Assembly: GCA_965203375.1 (NCBI GenBank)
Contig: OZ241886.1
Coordinates: 124,001 to 188,000, forward strand
Length of the DNA: 64,000 nucleotides
Direction: 5' to 3'
From: CATQHS01 sp965203375
GTDB lineage: Bacteria > Actinomycetota > Acidimicrobiia > Acidimicrobiales > Aldehydirespiratoraceae
The notes under the pieces: generated by a model
Databases searched by the model: none
Told to the model about the DNA's origin: nothing
The model's input: only the letters and a program-made list of their open reading frames with translations
In this document: in pieces, positions 1 through 8,233 of the stretch
Layout of the letters: each line of letters opens with the position of its first letter
Position numbering within the stretch: position 1 is the first letter of the stretch
Position numbers and translations under genes: made by a program

Positions 1-1
1 T

Positions 2-592
2 TGGATGGCCTTGATCCTCGTTTTGGTCCCCGCAACCGTCGGCTGCGGCGGCAGCGACGAAGAGGTGCCCAAGATCGTGTTGAGTCAAGATGCTGGGGTC
101 GTGCTGGAGGAGGCCGCCGTGGCCGGCAGCCCCGACCCAGCGGCCCCGGCCGCCGCCTCGCCCGGCGCCGAGGCGGGCGAGGCCGGCCGCGACATCACCG
201 GCCTGGCCTACGAGCTGTTCGAGGGCGGGACCCGCACCCTGGGCCACTACCGGGGCCGACCGCTGGTAGTCAACTTCTTCGCGGCCTGGTGCCCGCCGTG
301 CGTGGCCGAGATGCCCGAGTTCCAGGCCGTCTACGAAGAGTTGGGCGGGGAGGTGGCCTTCCTCGGGCTGTCCCAGGACCGCGCCGCCGAGGAGGCCCTC
401 GACCTGGTGGCCCGGACCGGCGTCAGCTACGACATAGGCTGGGACCCTGACTTGGAGACGTTCTCCGAGGTCGGGGGGATGGCAATGCCGACGACCGCGT
501 TCGTCACCGCCGAGGGCAAGCTGGCCGAGGTGTATTCCGGCGTGCTCAACGAGCAGGCCCTGCTCGACCGCATCGACCAGATCAGGAGCTGA
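2..592 (+). CDS. TlpA/ResA-like thiol-disulfide oxidoreductase lipoprotein, cut by window edge
   Basis: Extracytoplasmic thioredoxin-fold protein that probably keeps apocytochrome or other secreted thiols reduced, or receives electrons from the CcdA-like protein encoded next. Counting from the ATG at position 5, a lipobox (TVGC) precedes a Pro/Ala/Glu-rich linker; the redox motif WCPPC is at residues 95-99 and the thioredoxin cis-proline motif MPTT follows. The frame is open to the left edge and the visible signal peptide is short and has no basic n-region, so the true start is probably outside the window. Its end (Ile-Arg-Ser-stop) lies in the first copy of a 46-bp tandem repeat. The fold assignment is firm; the partner is inferred from adjacency. 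Confidence 0.85.
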   Translation, partial: WMALILVLVPATVGCGGSDEEVPKIVLSQDAGVVLEEAAVAGSPDPAAPAAASPGAEAGEAGRDITGLAYELFEGGTRTLGHYRGRPLVVNFFAAWCPPCVAEMPEFQAVYEELGGEVAFLGLSQDRAAEEALDLVARTGVSYDIGWDPDLETFSEVGGMAMPTTAFVTAEGKLAEVYSGVLNEQALLDRIDQIRS

Positions 593-686
593 GCAAATGA
601 AGCCCGCGCCAGCCCGCCCGCACCGGATCAGGAGCTGAGCAAATGAAGCCCGCGCCAGCCCGCCCGCACCGGATCAGGAGCTGAGC
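581..686 (+). repeat. 46-bp tandem repeat, 2.3 copies, between the TlpA-like gene and ccdA-like gene
   Basis: Copies start at 581 and 627, with a partial third copy at 673-686. Each carries GGAG followed by TGA, and copies 1 and 2 contain ATG at 597 and 643 opening identical 13-codon reading frames that end Ile-Arg-Ser-stop, the same end as the upstream gene. The last partial copy supplies the GGAG before the GTG at 688. The repeat therefore multiplies a stop codon and a ribosome-binding site. Confidence 0.95.
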
Positions 687-687
687 G

Positions 688-1845
688 GTGGAGCTGGCGC
701 TGGGGTGGCCGTACTCGCTGGGGGTGGTGGCCGCCTTCAACCCGTGCGGGTTCGCCATGCTGCCGGCCTGGCTGTCCTATTTCATCGGGGCGGGCGGGCC
801 AGACCGAGACTCCAACCTGCTGAAGGCGGCGCTGCGGGGCCTGGTGGTGGGGCTCACCCTCACCGCCGGGTTCATCGCCGTGTTCGGCGGGTTCGGCCTG
901 CTGTTCGAGACCATCCTCAGCCGCGCCGCCGTGCTCGACCGGATCGGCTGGGTGACGATGGCCGTCGGGGTCGGGATGGTGGGGCTCGGGGTGTGGATGG
1001 CCTCGGGCCGGGAGTTCAACCTGCGGCTGCCCAAGATGGCCAAAGGGACCGGCAGCCGCGGCCTGGGGTCGGTCTTCATGTTCGGGGTGAGCTACGCGGT
1101 GGTCTCGCTGTCATGCACCATCGGGCTGTTCATCGCCAGCGTCGGCACCACCTTCACCAACCGGGACTACGCCACCGGGGTGGCCAACTTCGTGGCCTAC
1201 GCCGCGGGCATGGGCTCGGTGATCATCTTCTTGACCCTCAGCCTGGCCATGGCCCGCACCAACGTCGCGGCCCGGATGCGCAAGCTGCTGCCTCACATCA
1301 CCCGGATCTCCGGGGTGATGCTGGTGGCGGCCGGCATCTACTTGGTCAACTACGGGTGGTGGGAGCTGCGGATTCTGGACGATCCGACCGCCACCAACGC
1401 CGCGGTCCAGTTCTTCGAGACGCTCCAAGCCGATGTGAGCAACTGGATCGCCGACACCACCCCGGCCCGGCTGGGCGTCATAAGCCTGTTCGGGATCACC
1501 GGGGCGCTGCTGCTGGCCTGGCGCCAGACTGGGCCCGACGCCCTGCCGCGCCGGGCGGTGACCGCCGCCTACGTTCTGGCCTACCTGGTGGTGGAGGTCG
1601 GCTTCAACCGGAGCGACTTCATCGTCGGTCCGGTGGTGCGGTTCGCGGCGAGTTGGCCCGATCGGGTGGGCAACTGGTTCACCGACCCGGTCCGGTTCGG
1701 AGTGGCGCTCGAGATCCTCTTCGTCGCCGGGGCGGCCTGGCTGTACTGGCGACGGCTGCGCCGCGCCTTCAGACCGCGGGGGGACGAGCCGGCCTCTGAC
1801 CGATCCGCCCTGAGCGACTCGGGCCGGGCCAGCAGCCGCAACTAG
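688..1845 (+). CDS. ccdA: CcdA/DsbD-like transmembrane thiol reductase with C-terminal membrane extension
   Basis: Polytopic membrane protein of the CcdA family, which moves reducing equivalents from cytoplasmic thioredoxin to extracytoplasmic thioredoxin-like proteins. The first membrane segment has the diagnostic NPCGF motif and a later one has SCTIG, the two membrane cysteines expected to form the relay disulfide. At 385 residues it is longer than a plain CcdA (about 220-250); the last ~150 residues add hydrophobic segments and a basic tail with no motif I recognise. Start is GTG 688, preceded by GGAG in the third repeat copy. Adjacency to a WCPPC lipoprotein gives its likely partner; the oxidase cluster 10 kb away fits a role in cytochrome c maturation. 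Confidence 0.82.
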   Translation: MELALGWPYSLGVVAAFNPCGFAMLPAWLSYFIGAGGPDRDSNLLKAALRGLVVGLTLTAGFIAVFGGFGLLFETILSRAAVLDRIGWVTMAVGVGMVGLGVWMASGREFNLRLPKMAKGTGSRGLGSVFMFGVSYAVVSLSCTIGLFIASVGTTFTNRDYATGVANFVAYAAGMGSVIIFLTLSLAMARTNVAARMRKLLPHITRISGVMLVAAGIYLVNYGWWELRILDDPTATNAAVQFFETLQADVSNWIADTTPARLGVISLFGITGALLLAWRQTGPDALPRRAVTAAYVLAYLVVEVGFNRSDFIVGPVVRFAASWPDRVGNWFTDPVRFGVALEILFVAGAAWLYWRRLRRAFRPRGDEPASDRSALSDSGRASSRN

Positions 1846-1949
1846 CGGATCCCAGAAGCGGGCGCGGTTCAGGGGGCCGGACTCGGCCCGGTCTCGGGTG
1901 CCGAAGCTGGCCGCAACTAGCGGATCCCAGAGCGGGCGGTTCAGGGGGC
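1836..1949. repeat. Imperfect direct repeat over the convergent 3' ends of ccdA-like gene and pdxH
   Basis: A 42-bp block at 1836-1877 recurs as a 39-bp block at 1911-1949 with small indels (offset 75). Copy one holds the ccdA-like stop TAG; copy two holds the pdxH stop (TGA on the minus strand). Each copy therefore covers a gene end. Confidence 0.9.
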
Positions 1950-2579
1950 TAGGCGCTCGATCTCCCAGTTGTCGCCGGTTGAGCGGTACCGGAGCCGGTC
2001 GTGGAGCCGGTTGCGGCGGCCCTGCCAGAACTCGACAGTCTCGGGCCGCAGCAGGTAGCCGCCCCAGAACGGCGGCCGGGGCACCGGCCCGCCGGCGAAC
2101 CGCTCCTCGGCCGCGGCAACCAGCCGCTCCAGCTCGGCCCGGTCGGCGATCACCTCGGACTGGGGGGAGGCCCAGGCCGCGATCTGCGAGCCCCGGGGGC
2201 GGGAGTCGAAGTAGGCGTCGCTCTCGTCGTCGGGCAGGCGCTCGACTGAGCCCGTTGCCCGGACCTGGCGCTCCAGGGGATGCCACAGAAAGCACAGGGC
2301 GGCCTGAGCCGAGGCGGCCAGGTCGCGGCCCTTGGCCGACTCCCGGTTGGTGTGGAACGCGAAGCCCCGCCGGTCCAAGCCCTTGAGCAGGACGGCCCGA
2401 GCCGCAGGCCCGCCGCGGTCGGCGTCCACCGTGGCCAGCACCACCGCGGTGGCGTCGTAGGGCTCGGTGGCCGCCCACTGGTCGAACCAGCGCCGGAACT
2501 GCTCGATGGGATCGGGATGCAGGTCGTCTTCGTGAAGCCCGACATCGCTGTAGTGCTCCCGCATCCCAGCCAGATCCAC
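1941..2579 (-). CDS. pdxH: Pyridoxamine/pyridoxine 5'-phosphate oxidase
   Basis: FMN-dependent cytosolic oxidase that makes pyridoxal 5'-phosphate. At 212 residues it matches the family length throughout. Visible family features are the N-terminal MREHY segment, the FMN/PLP-binding stretch RAVLLKG, HTNRESAKG in the middle, the SRPRGSQIAAWASPQS segment, and the C-terminal RLHDRLRYR followed by a WEIERLAP end, the classic PdxH terminus. Start is GTG 2579, chosen because a TAGTAT hexamer lies 6 nt upstream, the leaderless layout seen across the window. It converges on the ccdA-like gene. Confidence 0.95.
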   Translation of the reverse strand: MDLAGMREHYSDVGLHEDDLHPDPIEQFRRWFDQWAATEPYDATAVVLATVDADRGGPAARAVLLKGLDRRGFAFHTNRESAKGRDLAASAQAALCFLWHPLERQVRATGSVERLPDDESDAYFDSRPRGSQIAAWASPQSEVIADRAELERLVAAAEERFAGGPVPRPPFWGGYLLRPETVEFWQGRRNRLHDRLRYRSTGDNWEIERLAP

Positions 2580-2585
2580 GACCGG

Positions 2586-2591
2586 ATACTA
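2586..2591 (-). promoter_or_regulatory. Leaderless -10 hexamer for pdxH
   Basis: TAGTAT on the minus strand, 6 nt before the GTG start; matches the TANNNT pattern repeated before many genes here. Confidence 0.55.
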
Positions 2592-2592
2592 C

Positions 2593-2658
2593 GAGCGACA
2601 AGCCGGGCCGGTCAGCCCGACACGGGAGCGGCAAGCCGGGCCGGTCAGCCCGACACCT
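2593..2658. repeat. 33-bp tandem repeat upstream of pdxH
   Basis: Two near-identical 33-bp units begin at 2593 and 2626 (GAGCGRCAAGCC then GGGCCGGTCAGCCCGACAC). They lie between the pdxH promoter hexamer and the end of the methyltransferase gene. Function not evident. Confidence 0.9.
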
Positions 2659-2688
2659 AGAACAGCGAGACGACCGAGCGGCCGGACG

Positions 2689-3324
2689 CTACGAGCGGCG
2701 GGCCACGCACCACAGGCCCTCGCCGGCGTAGCCGGCCACGGCCGCCCAGCGGCCCGGCAGAGCGGCCACCACCTCCTCGGGCGGCAGGTATATCGGGGTC
2801 TCGGACCCCATGGTGTTCACCCACACCAGGCAGCCGTCGGCGGCCAGCACCCGGTCGGCTTCGGCCGCGAACAAGAACATGTTGAGCAGCACCAAGACGT
2901 CCACCGAGCCGGCCCCGAAGGGAAGGCCGGCGGCGTCGGCTCGGACGAAGGGGGCCAGGGCCCGGTCGGCCCGGGCCAGCATCCCGGCTGAGATGTCCGC
3001 CGCGGCGGCCAGCGGCATCCGCCGGGCGATCCGCTCGGTCCCGGACCCGGTGCCGCACCCCAGCTCCACCACCCGGCCCCCGCCGATCTCTCCGCGGTCC
3101 AGCGCGTCCTCCAGGGGAAGCAGGCGCAGATCGGTGCTGTGGGTCTCGTGCCAGTCGACGCTCAGCATGTCGAAGGCCGCGGTCACCCCGGCTGCGCCCT
3201 CGGGCCACCAGCCGTCTTCGGCGGCGATCCGCCGGGTGATCTCCCGCATGGGGTGATCCGACCCGAACCGGGGCGGAACCGCTGTCTCGGCGGCGGGCTC
3301 TAGGTAGGAGACGGTCCCGGCCAC
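2689..3324 (-). CDS. Class I SAM-dependent methyltransferase
   Basis: Cytosolic methyltransferase of about 211 residues; substrate unknown. The SAM-binding motif I is VVELGCGTGSGT near residue 85, followed by motif II-like AAADISAGMLARAD and a post-I acidic residue, then VDVLVLLNMFLF as the motif IV strand. The last third ends in a small beta region. The start taken is GTG 3324; no strong ribosome-binding site or leaderless hexamer decides it, so the N-terminus is uncertain. It follows serS on the same strand after 67 bp and may be co-transcribed with it. Confidence 0.8.
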   Translation of the reverse strand: MAGTVSYLEPAAETAVPPRFGSDHPMREITRRIAAEDGWWPEGAAGVTAAFDMLSVDWHETHSTDLRLLPLEDALDRGEIGGGRVVELGCGTGSGTERIARRMPLAAAADISAGMLARADRALAPFVRADAAGLPFGAGSVDVLVLLNMFLFAAEADRVLAADGCLVWVNTMGSETPIYLPPEEVVAALPGRWAAVAGYAGEGLWCVARRS

Positions 3325-3391
3325 GGCGCGGCCACACCTCCCCGGCCCCGATCACCGACGCCCATCTCAGCGAGCCGCGGCCTCGGCGCGG

Positions 3392-4678
3392 TCAACAGCG
3401 GGGCTTGATCTCAGCCAGACCGCCCATGTAGGGCTGAAGGACTTCGGGCACGGCGATGCTCCCGTCGGGGCGGCGGTGAGTCTCCACCAGGCCGGCCCAC
3501 ACCCGGGGCACGGCCAGCCCCGACCCGTTGAGGCTGTGGATCGGCCGGGGGCGCTCGCCGGGGGCGGGGCGGTAGCGGATGTTGGCCCGGCGGGCCTGAT
3601 AGTCGCGGCACCACGACACGCTGGACACCTCCAGCCAGCGGTCGGCGCCGGGGGCGTACACCTCTATGTCGAAGGTCCGGGCCGAGGCGGCCCCCAGATC
3701 GCCGGCGCACAGGTCGAGCACCCGGTAGGTCAGCCCCAGGTCGGCGACGGCCGACTCGGCCCGGGCCAGGATGTCGGCATGCACCTCGGGGGCCTGCTCG
3801 GGGGTGCAGAACCCGTACAGCTCCACCTTGTCGAACTCGTGGACCCGCAGCAGGCCCCGGGTGTCCCGGCCCGCGGACCCGGCCTCCCGGCGGAAGCAGG
3901 AGGTGTGGGCCATCAGCCGCATGGGCAGGTCGGCCGCGTCGAGTATCTCGTCGCGGAGCAGCGAGGTGAGCGGCACCTCGGCGGTGGGGATGGCCCACAG
4001 GTCGTCGCGCTCCAGGTGGTAGGCGTCGTCGGCGAACTTGGGGAGGTGGCCGGTGGCCACCATGGTCTCGGTGCGCACCAGGGTGGGGGGCCTGACCTCC
4101 TCGTAGGCGTCGCGGTTGCGGTCCAGGCCGTAGTCGATCAGGGCCCGCACCAGCCGGGCCCCCAGGCCGCGGTACATGACGAACATGGCCCCGGACATGC
4201 GCACGGCCCGGTCGGTGTCGAGCAGCCCCAGCTCGGCGCCGATCTCCCAGTGCGGCACCCGCTGGTGCTCGCCCGCCGAGCCGGGGTCGCCCACCGCCTT
4301 GGCCACCACGTTGTCGTCGGGCCCGGACCCGTCGGGGCAGTCCTCCGCGGGCAGGTTGCCGACCATCAGCAGCCTGTGGAGGATCTGATCGGCCAGCTCG
4401 TCGGCCTCGGCCGCCCGGGCCTGGGCCTGGCCGCCCAGCTCCCGGCTGCGGTCCTGGAGCCCGGCCGCCTCATCGCCCCGCCCGGCCGAGTGCAGGGCCC
4501 CGACCTCTTTGGAGATCCGCTTCACCTCGGCCCGCAGCTCGTCGGCCTGCTGGGTGGCCGCTCGCTGCTGTTCGTCGAGGGCGATCACCTCGTCGAGCAG
4601 GCCCGGGTCCTCCCCCCGCCGGCCCGCCGCCGCCTTCACCGCATCGGGATCGGCCCTGAGCTGCCGGATGTCGAGCAC
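3392..4678 (-). CDS. serS: Seryl-tRNA synthetase
   Basis: Class II synthetase charging tRNA-Ser in the cytosol; two tRNA-Ser genes are in this window. At 428 residues it is full length. The N-terminal ~110 residues form the long coiled-coil arm (rich in Glu/Arg/Ala heptads) that grips the tRNA-Ser variable arm. Class II motif 2 is visible as FRREAGSAGRDTRGLLRVHEF, and motif 3 as the C-terminal SGLAVPR segment followed by PEVLQPYMGG. Start GTG 4678 is supported by TAGCGT 6 nt upstream. A degraded copy of the first ~100 codons lies at 8234-8553, in the same orientation. Confidence 0.96.
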   Translation of the reverse strand: MLDIRQLRADPDAVKAAAGRRGEDPGLLDEVIALDEQQRAATQQADELRAEVKRISKEVGALHSAGRGDEAAGLQDRSRELGGQAQARAAEADELADQILHRLLMVGNLPAEDCPDGSGPDDNVVAKAVGDPGSAGEHQRVPHWEIGAELGLLDTDRAVRMSGAMFVMYRGLGARLVRALIDYGLDRNRDAYEEVRPPTLVRTETMVATGHLPKFADDAYHLERDDLWAIPTAEVPLTSLLRDEILDAADLPMRLMAHTSCFRREAGSAGRDTRGLLRVHEFDKVELYGFCTPEQAPEVHADILARAESAVADLGLTYRVLDLCAGDLGAASARTFDIEVYAPGADRWLEVSSVSWCRDYQARRANIRYRPAPGERPRPIHSLNGSGLAVPRVWAGLVETHRRPDGSIAVPEVLQPYMGGLAEIKPRC

Positions 4679-4684
4679 CCCCCG

Positions 4685-4690
4685 ACGCTA
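4685..4690 (-). promoter_or_regulatory. Leaderless -10 hexamer for serS
   Basis: TAGCGT on the minus strand, 6 nt before the GTG start of serS. The decayed serS copy keeps a TAGCGC at the equivalent place (about 8514-8519). Confidence 0.55.
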
Positions 4691-4823
4691 CATTCCCGAG
4701 CCCTCCGCCCGGCCACCCGAGCCCGAGACCTGCCAAGACCTGACAAAAAGTTGGCAGGTCTCTGCCACAAGTTGGCAGTCGTTTGGCAGACATACGACTG
4801 AACGACCGCGGCAAGATGGGTGC

Positions 4824-7418
4824 ATGAAGTTGGCATGGACCGCGGCAGCAGCCCTGGCGGTCTTGACGGCGGGCGTCGCCGCCGGGTGCCAGACGTCCCG
4901 TCCAGATCCAGATTCGGCCCCGGCAACCGGGCCGGGCTCTGAACCCTCACCCGCGCAGTCCCCACCGGCATCAGACTCGGCATCGGGCCAAGCCCTGAAC
5001 CTTTCAACGGCAGAGCTGGCTTCTGCGCCGACGACTGCGGGGCCCGCGTATGTTGAGCCCAGCCCTGAGCCTGGCAAAGGCTTCGGGGAGGTTTGGAGAA
5101 CCTCGAACGGCCGCCTCTTGGGGCAGTGGAACCAAGTTCCGGTTCAAGTCGACCTTGACTTCGGCCACACCGCCGTCATGCCCATTGACGACACCAGGCT
5201 GGTTGTGGTCCGACCTGTGTCCGCCGGCAAAGACGTGTCCGCCTACATCTTCGACTCGGCGACCGGGGAGGCCACCCCGGCCGCGCCGAGCGGATTCGAG
5301 TGGAGAGCAGCCCACACGATCGTGTGGACCGGGCGGCAGGTGCTCATCATCGCCGGCAGCAACAACCGCTCGAGTTGGCACCAATGGAGGACCTACGAAC
5401 CTTCGCCGGCATGGTTGACCTACGATCCAGCAGCCGACACCTGGGGCGAGCTGATAGTCGGCCCGCAGCCATCCGAGGTGGAACTAAGCAGTTCCGGGGT
5501 GTGGACCGGATCTGAAGTCCTGTTCGCCCATGAGAGCATCAGCGGACTGGCCCTCGACCCCGATCAGGGAACGTGGCGGACCCTGGCGGCCGGGCCGCTG
5601 AGCCCGCGTCAAGAGCCCAGCAGGGTTTGGACCGGTCGAGAACTCGTGGTATGGGGTGGATGCGACAACGCGGTCGAGTGCAGCGACAGCACCGGCCAGG
5701 AGTTCAGAGACGGTGCTGTCTATCAACCCTCATCTGACACATGGCGGACCATGGCCCCCAGCCCCCTGCCTGAAGGGGCTGTCACAGCCGCGGTGTGGGC
5801 CGGGGCCGAAGTCTTCTACTACACAGCCGATGTCGATACCGGTGTAGCCGGCGCGGCCAGCTACAACCCCGCCCTCGACCAGTGGACCCTTCTGACGGCT
5901 CCACCGTTCGACCCTCGCTACGATCTCGAGCTGGCCTGGTCCAGTGTCAGCGATCTGGTTCTCGCCTGGGGCGGATGGAGGCCCGACCCCGGCAAGAGCG
6001 ATTATGTAGTCGGCGGGATGGGGTTCGCATCCGACGGTGCCGCATACGATCTCTCAACTAAGACATGGCTCCGACTGCCTGACGCCCCCAACCGGACCGG
6101 CCGTGACCGCCATTCCATGGCAGCAATAGGCAGCACTTTCTATATCGACGGCGGCTATCCCGCCACCGGCCCCCTCACCCTTTCTCCACAACCCGGACCG
6201 CCCTCTGCGCCGAAGGCCGAGTCGGTCCTGTCGGAGACTAGATCAACTAGACCGGGCCTTGAGCCTGGCAGGGGTTTCGAGGAGATTTGGAAGATCTCCG
6301 ACGGCCGCATCTTGGGACGGTGGAACTGGGTTCCGATCTGGTACAAGCATGTTTGGTACGAGTCTGAGCATTTCCCGGCCATCATGGCCATAGATGAAAC
6401 CAAATTGGTCGTAGTCCGGCCTTCTGCCGGCCGAGAGGTGGTTGCTTACATTTTTGACTCAACAACCGGGGCGGTCACCCTGGCCACGCCGAGCGGGTTC
6501 GGATGGCGAGAAGCTCATACGATCGTTTGGACTGGGCGACATGTGCTCATAGGCGGCGGCCGCTACAAACGCTCGCACCCGTGGCTGACCTACGACCCAG
6601 CAGACAACGTTTGGGAAGAACTGACAGTCGACCCATTGCCAGAGCTACCGGTTGGATCACCGGATGAGCAACAACTGAACCGTTCCGTTGGAGTGTGGAA
6701 CGGATCTGAAGTCCTGTTCCTCAACGAGGGTCTCAGCGGCCTCGCCCTCAATCCGTACGAGGGAACGTGGCGGACTTTGGCGGCCGGGCCGCTGAGCTTG
6801 CGGGAAGCTCCCACAAGAGTTTGGACCGGTCATGAACTCGTGGTGTGGGGAGGATATGACGAAGAGTATGACCTTGGCGAGTATCACCTTGAATGGCTTA
6901 GAGATGGAGCCGTCTATGATCCTCTCTCCGACACATGGTGGACCATGGCCCCCAGTCCCCTGTCTGATGCGACCTACACAGCCGCAGTGTGGGTTGGGAC
7001 CGAAGTCTTCTACGTAACCCGTTCCAATACCGGCGTCTTCAGCGCGGCCAGCTACAACCCGGCCCTGGACCAATGGACTCTTCTGCCAGCACCACCACTC
7101 AGCTCTCTCTACAGCAATTACCGTCTTGCCTGGTCCAGCACCAGCGATCTGGTGCTGGCGTGGGTAGGAAACTATGTATCAGATGGGGCTGCATACGATC
7201 TCTCTACCAAGACATGGCTGCGGCTGCCCGACGCCCCCAGAAACTCGGCTGTTCGCAAGAACGCAACCGGCCGCTGGGGTTTCTCCGTAGCAGCAATAGG
7301 CAACACTTTCTATATCGACGGCGGCAGCCTAAGAATGGGTAGCTGGGGTGGTGGTGTGCCAGCCCTCGGAGCACTCACCCTATCCCCACACCCTCGCGTC
7401 TACACGCGACAAGAATAA
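4824..7418 (+). CDS. Kelch-like beta-propeller lipoprotein made of two duplicated halves
   Basis: Predicted secreted lipoprotein of 864 residues: hydrophobic signal peptide ending in lipobox AAGC around residue 24, then a Pro/Ser/Ala-rich linker. The rest is two homologous halves. The first starts near GKGFGEVWRTSNGRLLGQW and the second near GRGFEEIWKISDGRILGRW, about 1.19 kb apart, and similarity continues to both C-termini. Each half carries repeated kelch-type blades such as VWTGRELVVWGG and VWTGHELVVWGG, and ends LSTKTWLRLPDAP followed by TFYIDGG. Such propellers usually bind ligands or partners; no catalytic motif is visible. Start ATG 4824 is chosen for the signal peptide; the frame is open further upstream, antisense to serS. 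Base composition is slightly lower in GC than the neighbours. Confidence 0.75.
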   Translation: MKLAWTAAAALAVLTAGVAAGCQTSRPDPDSAPATGPGSEPSPAQSPPASDSASGQALNLSTAELASAPTTAGPAYVEPSPEPGKGFGEVWRTSNGRLLGQWNQVPVQVDLDFGHTAVMPIDDTRLVVVRPVSAGKDVSAYIFDSATGEATPAAPSGFEWRAAHTIVWTGRQVLIIAGSNNRSSWHQWRTYEPSPAWLTYDPAADTWGELIVGPQPSEVELSSSGVWTGSEVLFAHESISGLALDPDQGTWRTLAAGPLSPRQEPSRVWTGRELVVWGGCDNAVECSDSTGQEFRDGAVYQPSSDTWRTMAPSPLPEGAVTAAVWAGAEVFYYTADVDTGVAGAASYNPALDQWTLLTAPPFDPRYDLELAWSSVSDLVLAWGGWRPDPGKSDYVVGGMGFASDGAAYDLSTKTWLRLPDAPNRTGRDRHSMAAIGSTFYIDGGYPATGPLTLSPQPGPPSAPKAESVLSETRSTRPGLEPGRGFEEIWKISDGRILGRWNWVPIWYKHVWYESEHFPAIMAIDETKLVVVRPSAGREVVAYIFDSTTGAVTLATPSGFGWREAHTIVWTGRHVLIGGGRYKRSHPWLTYDPADNVWEELTVDPLPELPVGSPDEQQLNRSVGVWNGSEVLFLNEGLSGLALNPYEGTWRTLAAGPLSLREAPTRVWTGHELVVWGGYDEEYDLGEYHLEWLRDGAVYDPLSDTWWTMAPSPLSDATYTAAVWVGTEVFYVTRSNTGVFSAASYNPALDQWTLLPAPPLSSLYSNYRLAWSSTSDLVLAWVGNYVSDGAAYDLSTKTWLRLPDAPRNSAVRKNATGRWGFSVAAIGNTFYIDGGSLRMGSWGGGVPALGALTLSPHPRVYTRQE

Positions 7419-7453
7419 CCCTAGGAGACGCCAGGCCTCGGCCTGCCGGTCCC

Positions 7454-8161
7454 TCAGTCGATCATGCCCTCCGAGGCGGCTTTGCGCAGACCCTCGTCGC
7501 GGTCCGGCACGCCGAGCGTTGTCCACAGCTTGGCCAGCTTCCGGTGCAAGGAGCGCTCCGAGCAGCAGAGTTCTGCGGCCATGTCGGCGACCTTCACGCC
7601 CGAGGCCGCCATGTTCAACAGGTGCCGTTCCTCGTCACTGAGTGTCGCTAACGACTGCACGTTCACATGACCCTGGACGGCGAGGGCGGCTCGTTCGAGG
7701 CGCTCGACCCATTCAGAGGTGGTCAGCGCCGCTAGCAGCTCAAAGCGGATGATTTCCGGCGGGGTGCTCTCCTCCATCTCCGATGCCGGTATCTTCGCTC
7801 GCCGCGCGGATTTCGATCCCTCAGAAGCCAGCCACCGCTCGATTGAAAGGCTGGCCTGAGTCAAGTACTGCTTGATGATGACCCAATCATCGGCCAGGCT
7901 CGCCGGAATGGACATCGCAGACATAGTCTCAACGCTGTCGCGGAACAACGCCGCGAAGTCTCGCTGGTAGGAACGAGGCAGCGACATTGAATAGATGTGA
8001 ACGGCCTCGCGGTGGTACTCCTCGGTCCACGGCACAAGGGTGCCTTCACTCGCCGCCCGCAACCGATAGACCCGAGCGATGGCCTGGGCTACACCAGCGA
8101 TCCGCCCGCAGGCCATGCGCACCTGCGACAGGGCAAGGCCGGACGGAGCTTCGCTCCCCAT
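7454..8161 (-). CDS. LuxR-type helix-turn-helix regulator
   Basis: 235-residue predicted transcription regulator. The C-terminal ~65 residues form a LuxR/GerE-like domain: LSDEERHLLNMAASGVKVAD, then MAAELCCSERSLHRKLAKLW as the recognition helices, close to the usual pattern but with AAELCCSERSLHRKL in place of the common IA-x-L-x-x-S-x-x-T-V-x-x-H. The N-terminal ~165 residues are helical and match no sensor domain I recognise; there is no receiver Asp pattern. Start ATG 8161 has TACGTT 7 nt upstream; a TTG at 8170 is the alternative. It converges on the kelch-like gene with 35 bp between stops, so it may control that gene or the neighbouring module. Confidence 0.7.
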   Translation of the reverse strand: MGSEAPSGLALSQVRMACGRIAGVAQAIARVYRLRAASEGTLVPWTEEYHREAVHIYSMSLPRSYQRDFAALFRDSVETMSAMSIPASLADDWVIIKQYLTQASLSIERWLASEGSKSARRAKIPASEMEESTPPEIIRFELLAALTTSEWVERLERAALAVQGHVNVQSLATLSDEERHLLNMAASGVKVADMAAELCCSERSLHRKLAKLWTTLGVPDRDEGLRKAASEGMID

Positions 8162-8168
8162 CTCAGAC

Positions 8169-8174
8169 AACGTA
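8169..8174 (-). promoter_or_regulatory. Leaderless -10 hexamer for the LuxR-type regulator
   Basis: TACGTT on the minus strand, 7 nt before ATG 8161. Confidence 0.4.
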
Positions 8175-8233
8175 GCAGCGTGCCGGCCCGCACGGGCAGC
8201 CCGATAGGACCTTCACCAGGCGGGCCCAGGCCG

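Noticed and set aside
1..450. Arg/Pro/Gly-rich frame overlapping the TlpA-like gene
   Set aside because: Third-position GC shadow; the WCPPC frame is the real one.
1111..2634. 507-codon minus-strand frame across ccdA-like gene and pdxH
   Set aside because: Runs antisense to the first and out of frame with the second, with Arg/Gly/Pro composition.
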